DNA of 24,972 nt from an uncultured Clostridia bacterium (GTDB taxonomy: Bacteria > Bacillota > Clostridia > UBA1381): the NCBI GenBank assembly GCA_934489015.1, contig CAKSSN010000032.1, forward strand, positions 1 through 24,972. Reading direction: 5' to 3'. The notes beneath the pieces were generated by a model that worked only from the letters and a program-made list of their open reading frames with translations, was not told where the DNA came from and searched no databases. Every line of letters starts with the position of its first letter. Position 1 is the stretch's first letter. This document shows, in pieces, positions 13,946-22,000 of the stretch. The position numbers and the translations under genes were made by a program.

Positions 13946-16759
13946 ATGAAAAAAACAATTTTAATATTAATTCTTGCTTTTGTTTCGTTGGTATGCGCGG
14001 CAGGCGCGGCGGAAAATGCGCGGGAGAGCGAAAGCGCTTCGGGCGTAAGCTATGCGGCAGGCGCGGCGGAAAATGCGCGGGAGAGCGAAAGCACTCCCGT
14101 AACCTATGCGGCAGGCGCGGCGGAAAATGCGCGGGAGAGCGAAAGCGCTTCGGGCGTAAGCTATGCGGCAGGCGCAGCGGAAAATTCGTGGGAGTGCGTA
14201 AGCACTCCGGACGCAGGCTTTGCTGAAGCCGACGGGGAAAATATAACGCTCTCGTTTTCGGGCGCACCGGCAGCGCGAAGCGCGTCCGCCGAAAAAGCTT
14301 TCGACTTGTCTGAAAACGGGCAGATAAATTTAAGCTTTACCGCAAAATATTCCGGAAAAAGCACGTCCGTAAACAGAAGAATTTATCTTAGAAATTCAGC
14401 AACAAAGGCAACCGAGCTTATTAATATTTCCGGCGGCGCGGTCCGCACGCTCGGACAAAGCGAGATTTTCTCCGGCATGGAGGAAAACAAAGACTACAGC
14501 TTTTTAATCGGAATTAAGCCCGAAAGCGCCGATATGGTAATTTATATTGACGGCGAAAAGGTTTTTGACGATAACATGGGCTCAAAGTGGAAAAGCTTTG
14601 ATTTAAGCGCGATGAAGGTTTATATAAGAAATAACACAACCTCAAAGGATGAGGCGATAGAGTCAGAATTTACCGTTCGCGGCTTTAACCTTACCGACCG
14701 CGTGAGCGCGTTTACTTCATATCCCTCTGACGGCGACGCATTTGTTGACGCGGAAAATTTAAGCGCGCTGCACATTGACCTGGGCGGCGCGGCGACAGCT
14801 CTTGAAATAGCGGCATACAAAGGCGGCGAGCCGATAGAGGCGGCTGTAGAGCTTTCGGGCTTATCTGCCGAAATCACGCCTTCGGGCGGCTTTGAGGAAA
14901 ACGCGGAGTATTCGTTTTCGATTATCTCGGCGACCGATTTGTTTGGAGAAAAGGCGGAGATAAACAAAACAATTTCCTTTACAACGGCTTCCTCCGGTTA
15001 TGTTTTGCCGACCGTCAGCATAAGCGCGGACAAAGAGCAGATTTATGATACAACTTCTGCGAAAATAACCGTCAGCGCATCTTCGGAGCTCGGAATTGAA
15101 AAAACGGAGCTTTACGAAAACGGCGCGCTTGTTAAGACCTTTTCGGAGGGCGGAGAATATATTTTCAGAAATTCGGAGGGGAAATATACGTTTTACGCAG
15201 CCGCGTATGACATAAACGGCGGCAAGAGCGTATCCGATGAAATAACGGTAACGGTGCTTCACAATGAAATTCCGAAAATATCGGTTTCGGGCGTAACGAG
15301 CGGAGAAGCTGCAAGTCCGTCGGAGCTTAAAAGCGTTTTGATAACGGCCTTAGACCCTGACGGCAGCGTTACGTATATCGGCGCCGAGATAGACGGAGAA
15401 ATTATCGCGGAGAATTTCGGCGGCGCCTTAGAGCTCGACCTCAGCGGCACAGCTTTGGGGCTGCACAGCATGAAAATCACCGCAAAGGATAACTGCGGCG
15501 GGGAAGCGGAGGAGATTATAAAGCTTATAGTTTCCGCAGAGTCAAACGTAAGGCAGATAGTTTTTAACGATTTTGAGGGCTATTCAAGCGACGGCTCCAC
15601 AGTTCCGTCGGGGCTTCCTTATCCGGCAATAACGGGTGATGCGAAAATAATGTCAAGCTCCGATTTCGGAGCGGAGCACGGAACGGTAGCCGTTTTTAAA
15701 ACGGACGGCGAAGCTGTTGACGGTCAGACGGCAAACGGCTCTTGGGCAAGGCTTAACACAACGGGTACAATTTATTCGTACTCGATTGAAATGGATCTTT
15801 ATCAGCTTTCGGAGTTCGGAAAGACGTATTTTATTTTCAAGCATCCCTCACAGTCTGTTGCGGGCGCGTATATTGAAATTTACGGCGACAAAATAAAAAT
15901 TGCCAGCACCTCAGGCTCACAGATGCTGGACTTTAAGCACGGCGAGTGGCACCACATCCGCTTTGACGTTGACATGGTTAAGCACTGCTACAGCTTCTGG
16001 CTTGACGGCGAAAAGGTTGCCGACAAGTACGGAATTTCCCCGGCGCTTACGCAGATTGACACAAGGCTTGTGCTTGACATGATGAATACGTCGGAGTACA
16101 TGGGCTATGCGCTTGACAATCTCTCTATAAAGTATATTGAGCCGTCGGCGCAGTTTACAGATGTGGGCTATGACGGAGAGTTTGGCGGTGCGAAGGTTTC
16201 ACCTGTCGCAAAAACGCTTGATTTTAAGCTCAACGCCAAGCTCACCGCCGCAACGCTCAGCGAGAAAACGGTGCTTTTGTATGATGGCGAAAGGCAGATG
16301 AAGACGGGTAAAATATCGTATAATTCAGACAGCGGAATTTTAACCGTAGCAATCGGCGAAAAGCTCAAATCCGATTCAAAATACAAATTAACGCTTACCG
16401 ACAAGGTTTCGGATTCGGGCGGACTTCCGCTTGTAAACGGAGCAAGCGCGGTTTTTGAAACGGGCTATGCGCCGCTTGACGTAATCAGCGGCAGCATTAA
16501 GAAGAAAGGCGGAAGGGTGCGCGGCGAAGCGGTGCTTACGAACACGACGGGCGCGGCGCAGGAGTGCTTTCTGATTTTAAATATCTTTTCGGGAAACACT
16601 CCGGTTGACACTTCTGTTTGCAAAATAACCGTTCCTGAGGGGGACAATATTCAAATAAGCAGCAACGAGCTTGACATATCGGGCAGTGAGAGCGCGGAGC
16701 TTTACGTGTGGAAATCGCTCGACGGTCAGGAGGCTATTACACCTTTGGTTTTTAAATAA
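13946..16759 (+). CDS. Secreted multidomain LamG/Ig-like protein with N-terminal tandem repeats
   Basis: 937 residues, exported, no catalytic motif recognised. The signal peptide MKKTILILILAFVSLVCA runs straight into four near-identical units beginning AAGAAEN (residues 18-92; DNA 13997-14221). Then come: a LamG-like module (about 93-248, with NKDYSFLIGI...VIYIDGEKV); an SbsA/Big_5-like Ig segment (about 252-347); two further Ig-like segments (about 354-438 and 443-530); a second LamG-like module (about 537-732, with GEWHHIRFDVDMVKH and WLDGEKVAD); another Ig-like segment (about 734-840); and a C-terminal beta domain (about 843-937) resembling the C-terminus of the next protein (KP/TP-type ending after a YVWKSLD segment). 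AGGAGG (13931-13936) is 9 bases before the ATG and overlaps the upstream stop. C17 is not a lipobox because valine precedes it. Likely a glycan-binding or spacer protein working with the lyases. Confidence 0.83.
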   Translation: MKKTILILILAFVSLVCAAGAAENARESESASGVSYAAGAAENARESESTPVTYAAGAAENARESESASGVSYAAGAAENSWECVSTPDAGFAEADGENITLSFSGAPAARSASAEKAFDLSENGQINLSFTAKYSGKSTSVNRRIYLRNSATKATELINISGGAVRTLGQSEIFSGMEENKDYSFLIGIKPESADMVIYIDGEKVFDDNMGSKWKSFDLSAMKVYIRNNTTSKDEAIESEFTVRGFNLTDRVSAFTSYPSDGDAFVDAENLSALHIDLGGAATALEIAAYKGGEPIEAAVELSGLSAEITPSGGFEENAEYSFSIISATDLFGEKAEINKTISFTTASSGYVLPTVSISADKEQIYDTTSAKITVSASSELGIEKTELYENGALVKTFSEGGEYIFRNSEGKYTFYAAAYDINGGKSVSDEITVTVLHNEIPKISVSGVTSGEAASPSELKSVLITALDPDGSVTYIGAEIDGEIIAENFGGALELDLSGTALGLHSMKITAKDNCGGEAEEIIKLIVSAESNVRQIVFNDFEGYSSDGSTVPSGLPYPAITGDAKIMSSSDFGAEHGTVAVFKTDGEAVDGQTANGSWARLNTTGTIYSYSIEMDLYQLSEFGKTYFIFKHPSQSVAGAYIEIYGDKIKIASTSGSQMLDFKHGEWHHIRFDVDMVKHCYSFWLDGEKVADKYGISPALTQIDTRLVLDMMNTSEYMGYALDNLSIKYIEPSAQFTDVGYDGEFGGAKVSPVAKTLDFKLNAKLTAATLSEKTVLLYDGERQMKTGKISYNSDSGILTVAIGEKLKSDSKYKLTLTDKVSDSGGLPLVNGASAVFETGYAPLDVISGSIKKKGGRVRGEAVLTNTTGAAQECFLILNIFSGNTPVDTSVCKITVPEGDNIQISSNELDISGSESAELYVWKSLDGQEAITPLVFK
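13997..14221 (+). repeat. In-frame tandem repeat, units of 57, 54, 57 and 57 bp
   Basis: Four consecutive units inside the coding sequence: 13997-14053, 14054-14107, 14108-14164 and 14165-14221. Units 1 and 3 are identical in DNA. Unit 2 shares the first ~41 bp and differs at its 3' part (TPVTY instead of ASGVSY). Unit 4 is diverged (AAGAAENSWECVSTPDAGF). The first unit begins within the last residues of the signal peptide. The pattern suggests recent slippage or unequal exchange duplicating a ~111-bp pair of units. Confidence 0.92.
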
Positions 16760-16777
16760 CGTGATAAGACGTCGTAT

Positions 16778-16809
16778 GCGGAGATTGAAAAATCATTCGG
16801 GCAATCCGC
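16778..16809 (+). other. Imperfect hairpin in the 91-bp gap before the next gene
   Basis: GCGG-AG-ATTG (16778-16787) pairs with CAATCCGC (16802-16809) with a two-base bulge. It is followed by AAAATGCGTTTTATTT, a weak T-containing tail. It could be a leaky terminator or a message-stabilising hairpin; neither is certain. Confidence 0.35.
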
Positions 16810-16850
16810 AAAATGCGTTTTATTTAATAAAATAGGAAGGAAGATAATAT

Positions 16851-19034
16851 ATGAAAAAGGGTTTTTTAAAAAACATCAGTCTGATTGCCTGTGCGGCTTT
16901 GACAGCTGCATCTGTGAGCCTGACGGCATTTGCCGATGTGACATATTCATATAATCACGATTATGACAGCGCGGATGATTTTGCCGCAAGCGGCATGAAG
17001 CTTGCGGACGCAGGGTCTAATCCGTATGAAATAACAAACGAATACGGACTTGCCGGAAAGGAAAGCACGGACGGCGCGGCGGTTATTAATCCGACAGGAA
17101 TTTCGGCGACTGACTCAAAGCAGATAGGCTATGAAATTCCGTATTACGCGTACAGCTTTTATAATGCGGCTGACAAACAAGGCATTGCGAGAACGATTGA
17201 ATTTTCAATGCTCTATGGCGGAGATGCGGACAGTGCGGTGCTGCAAAGCAAGCTTTCTACACATCCTAGTAACTGGAAGCAATGGCAGACAGTATATGAT
17301 TTTGTAAAAATCGAAACCGGTATCGTAACTGTAAACGGAAAAGACACAGGTGTAAGATGCGGCAAAAACGAGTGGCTCAGAGTTGCGATTGAACAATATT
17401 ACAATGCCGAAAAGATAAACGTATACGTAAACGGAGTTAAAATATCGGGTGCGTTCAGTGGATATTTGATCGGTAATCTCTGGACAAAAATTGCCCTTAA
17501 CTACAATGCGGTATCGGGCGGCACGGCAGAAAGAAGCGGAAAGCTTGCCGTTGACAACCTCAAAATTTACGAGGGAGAGTATACCCTGTCGGATGACGAG
17601 AAAATCGACTACAGCGTAAGCGGAGTAAACTACATTGCCGATCTTTCTACAATTCTTTGCTCCGGCAGCGAAAACGTTGAGGATATGCTCTCGGCGGTAA
17701 GCACGGAAAGCGAAAAATGGATGCAAAAATCGCACACAAATCCCGAAAGAGTAACGTCCGGAAAGGTTCAAAACGGAAACGTTATTGTTATGCGCTCGGC
17801 AGACGGCAAAACGTATGACTATGTGACTGTTTCAACCGACCCTGACAATGCAATAATTGCAAAAGACGGCTATTATACAAGAAAATACGGCTATAATGAT
17901 GCGCTTTCAATGGCTTGGAACGAGAGCGGCGTATTCGGAAAAACGGCAGCCGACTCAAAGTCGCTTCTTCTCACGGCGACAGACTTATCCGCAGACGGCG
18001 GAGCGGACAGATATAACTTCATGAGCCTGCCGGAGTCTGTATTTTCGGCTGAAAGCTTCACAACGGAGTTTTCCGTTGCGGCAAGCGGCGATGTTGACAA
18101 AGTAACCTTTATAAACCGCAGCATATTCGAAAATCATAAGGATATGGGCTATAAAGATGTTCTTTCAATGAGCGAGGACGGAGGAATTGTTGCAGATCAC
18201 GGCGGAAAATACGTAATGCCTTTTGCAAAGAACAGATGGTACAGAGTTGCTCTTACATACTATCCGCAGACGGCGCAGTATGACCTTTACATAAACGGCA
18301 CAAAGTGCGGCGATAAGCTTTCGCTTGGGCTTGACGGCGGGATACTCAAAAGCTTTTACTGGTTCCAGCTTCAGCCGAGCTACGGAAAATCTGACATTGA
18401 GTCAAGAAACGGCTGTGTAGCGGTAGGCGATCTTCTGCTTTACTACGGCGAGTATCAGGACAGAGCTGAAAACAAAATCTCCGTTTCGTCGGACGTGTAC
18501 AAAATAGACGATGAAAAAATCTATATTGACGGCGATGTTGATATGAGCGATTTTGCCGACGGCTTTGTAACCGATAACAGCTTTACCATTTACACCGACA
18601 GCACCTACAGCGAGGAAGCTGAAGATATAGTGCCGGGCGAGATTGTTGTTTTCAGAAGCAAAAACGGCTACAGCTTTAAGTATTACACAATCGAGTCGGC
18701 GCAGGTTAGCGTTGACAGCGCGATTTCAACGTTCGTAAACGGCGAAGACGCAAACATGATTTTAACTGACGGCGATGTTGTAAAGGCGTCAATTAAAATG
18801 ACTGCTCCGTCATATCTCGGCAAAAAGGGCGTGCTTGTGCTTGCGCTTTATAAGGGCGGCGCGCTTGCAGATGTTGTGTGCGACTCCAAAGCGGTGAACG
18901 GCGAAACGACGTTTGAAGCTTCTTTGACGATAGATAGCGCACAGGGAGCTTCCGCAAAGGCAATGTTCCTTGACGAGTTCGGAAAAATAAAGCCGTATGT
19001 AAGTGCAGCGGAGTTCATAAACTTTGTTAATTAA
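16851..19034 (+). CDS. Secreted protein with two LamG-like modules (internal duplication)
   Basis: 727 residues with a signal peptide ending near TAFA|DV (residue 28). It is built from two copies of the same pair of domains. Copy one is a LamG-like module (about 30-243, ending VDNLKIYEGEY) plus a ~75-residue beta unit (about 252-328, ending GNVIVMRSADGKTYDYVTV). Copy two is a LamG-like module (about 340-536, ending LLLYYGEY) plus its unit (about 545-615, ending GEIVVFRSKNGYSFKYYTI). A C-terminal beta domain (about 620-727) is similar in pattern to the end of the preceding protein. NEWLRVAIEQYY and NRWYRVALTYYP mark the sugar-binding-like beta-sandwich cores, each followed by a (Y/V)(V/I)NG strand. 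No catalytic residues recognised. AGGAAGG (16834-16840) supports the start. A terminator-like hairpin follows its stop. Likely a glycan-binding surface protein; binding is inferred from fold type only. Confidence 0.83.
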   Translation: MKKGFLKNISLIACAALTAASVSLTAFADVTYSYNHDYDSADDFAASGMKLADAGSNPYEITNEYGLAGKESTDGAAVINPTGISATDSKQIGYEIPYYAYSFYNAADKQGIARTIEFSMLYGGDADSAVLQSKLSTHPSNWKQWQTVYDFVKIETGIVTVNGKDTGVRCGKNEWLRVAIEQYYNAEKINVYVNGVKISGAFSGYLIGNLWTKIALNYNAVSGGTAERSGKLAVDNLKIYEGEYTLSDDEKIDYSVSGVNYIADLSTILCSGSENVEDMLSAVSTESEKWMQKSHTNPERVTSGKVQNGNVIVMRSADGKTYDYVTVSTDPDNAIIAKDGYYTRKYGYNDALSMAWNESGVFGKTAADSKSLLLTATDLSADGGADRYNFMSLPESVFSAESFTTEFSVAASGDVDKVTFINRSIFENHKDMGYKDVLSMSEDGGIVADHGGKYVMPFAKNRWYRVALTYYPQTAQYDLYINGTKCGDKLSLGLDGGILKSFYWFQLQPSYGKSDIESRNGCVAVGDLLLYYGEYQDRAENKISVSSDVYKIDDEKIYIDGDVDMSDFADGFVTDNSFTIYTDSTYSEEAEDIVPGEIVVFRSKNGYSFKYYTIESAQVSVDSAISTFVNGEDANMILTDGDVVKASIKMTAPSYLGKKGVLVLALYKGGALADVVCDSKAVNGETTFEASLTIDSAQGASAKAMFLDEFGKIKPYVSAAEFINFVN

Positions 19035-19044
19035 ATTATTAAAA

Positions 19045-19080
19045 TCGGGGCGGATTTTCCGCCCCGAAATATTCTATATT
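19045..19080 (+). terminator. Terminator-like hairpin between the LamG protein gene and the second lyase gene
   Basis: TCGGGGCGGA (19045-19054) pairs perfectly with TCCGCCCCGA (19058-19067) around TTT, then AATATTCTATATT. The stem is very stable but the tail is only moderately T-rich, so partial termination is likely. The second lyase gene starts 14 bases downstream and shows no obvious promoter of its own, so read-through or partial expression is inferred. The GGGGCGG core resembles the family A hairpins. Confidence 0.6.
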
Positions 19081-19093
19081 ACGGAGGTTAGAT

Positions 19094-22000
19094 ATGCTTA
19101 AAAAAATCTGTGCGGCGGCTCTTTTGCTAAGTCTTTTTCTATCCCTTGTCCCTTTTGCGGCGGCGGAAACAAACGAATTTAAGGAGCTTTACATTTCGGA
19201 GGATTTTGAAAGCGGCTTCGGCGCATTTAAGGCAAACGAAAAAACGGTCGGCACAGTTAAAAACACCGTCACAACCGTAACTTCCGGCGGCAATACATAT
19301 ATGCGCCTTTGCAAGAATACAGCGGACGGCGACTGCTTTGCAGATGTCAATATCGGCATGACGAGTAAAAAAACGGTAGTTGAATTTGACTTTAAAATAA
19401 GCGCAAAGGGAGTGGGCGGTATGCTTGCGTATCTGCGCGACTATACTTCGGGTCCCTTGCAGCAGGACAGCGTTTTAAATCTTTCAAAAGACGGCACTGT
19501 TACGGCTAAAAGCGGCTCTTATCAGCTGACGGAAAACAGCTGGGCTCATTTTATCATATTTTTTGATTTTGAAAACAAGACGTATACCGTTTCGGTAAAC
19601 GGTGAGGAAATAGAAAAAAATGCGGTTTATTCCGCTTTGAATATACATTCGCCCGACCTTTTCAGAATTTATGCCGGAGCAGGCAGAGGCGATATGTGCG
19701 TAGATAATTTTAAGGTGTACAGCGGCGATGAGGTGCGCGACGTTTCGGAAGAGACGGCGGAGGGCGGCAGAAGCCGGATTTTTCCGAGCGATTATCATAC
19801 GCAGTCCGTTTTAAAGGGCAAAACGGCGCTTCACGCAAAAAGCGCGTATAAATACTGCGGCGGCGCAAAGAGAAAATGCAGCGCTGCGCCGAAAGAGGAA
19901 AACGGAGAGTTTTACGTGTCGGCGGAGGACTTTTCGAGCGTGAGCGGACTTAAAGCGGCGGACGAGGGAGAATATTTTCTTATAGGCAAAGAAAAATTTT
20001 ATAAAAACACGTATAAATCGAGCTTGGGAGAGCTTTCCGCTCCCATATCGGACAGCGGTATTCCGCTTCAAGCTGCGGCGGACGCGCTCGGCATAAGCTA
20101 TTATTCGGACGGAGCGGGGCTTTTTGTTTTTACAAATGCTGCGCTAAGTGAAGAGGAAATATCGGAAATCGGTAAATATATGTTTTTTGAAAGAAAAGAC
20201 GCAAAGGAGCTTTTGGAAAGCTTTGGGGCTGCTTGCCGCCCATATGTTATGCTAAGCGCCGAAAAGCTTGAGGAGCTCAAGGGTTCGGCTGACGCGGAAT
20301 TTTTGAAATACAAAAATGCGGCGATAAAAAAGGCTGACAGTCTGCTTGAAAATTTCGAGCTTCCGGAATACAAAATCGAGGACGGACTGCGGCTTTTGCC
20401 GGTCTGCAACGGAGTTGAGATTAACCTTTCGTATCTGTCGTTTGCGTATCTTATGACGAACGATAAAAAATATTCGTCTGCCGCGTGGCGCATAGCGGAA
20501 AAAGTCTGCTCGTTTCCCGACTGGAACGCGGACAAGCATTTTTTAGACACGGGAGTTATGCTCTCGGCGATTGCGATTTATTACGACTGGTGCTACAGCG
20601 CCATGACGGACAGCCAAAGAAAAACCGTTTATTCCGCCGTAAAAAAATTTGCGTTTGACAAGGCAAAATCCGCATATTACAGAACAGATCCGTCCTTTAA
20701 CACGTTTTTTGCCACTACCGACACAAACTGGAGCGCGGTCTGCAACGGCTCGATCGCAATCGCCGCAATGGCGATGATGGAAAACGATCCGTCATACCTT
20801 TCGGATATTTTAATGAACGCAAAGCGCGCGCTTGAAATTTCGTCATACGCCATTTGCCCGGACGGCGCGTGGAGCGAGGGGATAGGCTATTGGGAATGGT
20901 TTTTGCAGCACCTGACAAGGTTTATGTCAACGTATGAAAATGTTTACGGCGAAAATGAGTTTTTAAATCTTTCGGGTATGGATAAATTCGCATATTTCGG
21001 CGCGGATATGTCGTCGGCAAACGGAAGCAACAATTTTCACGACTCAAACGACAGCCTCCGCGCGCCTGGAGCTATGCTTTATCTCGGTGAAAAATTCGCG
21101 GATAAAAATCTTATAAACGAAAAATATTATTTTGCCGATAAGTATAATATTTCCTTTGACATTGACTCTCTTTGCTTTTACCAAAAGCGCGGCGGCAGCG
21201 CGGATTTTGCAAAGAGCGCATATTACAGGGGCGTGGAAGCGGCATCGTTTAAGGACTCGTCCGATATGTTTTTCTCGTTTCACGGCGGGAAAAATGACGG
21301 CGCGCACAGCCATTTTGACGGCGGCGCGTTTGTGTACGACTGCGGCGGAGTGCGCTGGGCGGAGGATCTCGGAGCGAGGGACTATAATCTGTCAAGCACG
21401 CATGGAAAGGCAGGCTTTTACCATATCCGCGCGGAGGGGCATAATACGATTGTTATAAATCCGTCTGAGGACGCAGGGCAGAGCAGCACGGCAAACGCGC
21501 CGCTTGTCCGCTTTGAAGAAAATGAAAATTCGGCAATAGCCGTGCTTGACATGACAGAGCTTTACACCGGTGCGGACAGCGCTGTGCGCGGATTTTTCAT
21601 CGGTGATAACAGGCGCAGCGTTACAATTCGCGACGAAATAGAGCTCGGCGATGACGGAACTGTATACTGGTTTATGCACACGAGGGCGAGCGCGGAAAAA
21701 ACTGGCGATAATGAGTTTACGCTCACGAAAAACGGAAAGAGCGTTAAGGCGGTGTTTTCTTCCAACGCGCTGCACAGTGCGGAAATTATGCAGGCAAAGC
21801 CGCTTGACACTTCTCCGAAGGACACTGTGTGCGCCGATTTGGACGGAATACAAAAAATTGCAATCTGCCTTAAAGGCAGCGGAAAAATAAATCTCACAGT
21901 AAAGCTTTTCCCAGCAGGCGAGGGGATAGACGAAGCTGTTTCCAAAATGTCAATTTCCGACTGGTCGCTGCAAAGCACCGTCAACACCTTTGACGACGGG

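Noticed and set aside
13946..13999. Lipoprotein signal on the 13946-16759 protein (Cys17)
   Set aside because: The residue before the cysteine is valine, not Gly/Ala/Ser, so no acceptable lipobox is present.
13997..14221. CRISPR-like array
   Set aside because: The units are directly adjacent with no spacers, in frame with a gene, and encode the protein's N-terminus.
13791..14267. Open frame on the minus strand with Arg/Pro-rich repeats (RSPAHFPPRLPHSLRPKR type)
   Set aside because: It is the antisense shadow of the tandem repeat in the 13946-16759 gene; repeat DNA keeps all frames open. No ribosome binding site or neighbour supports it.
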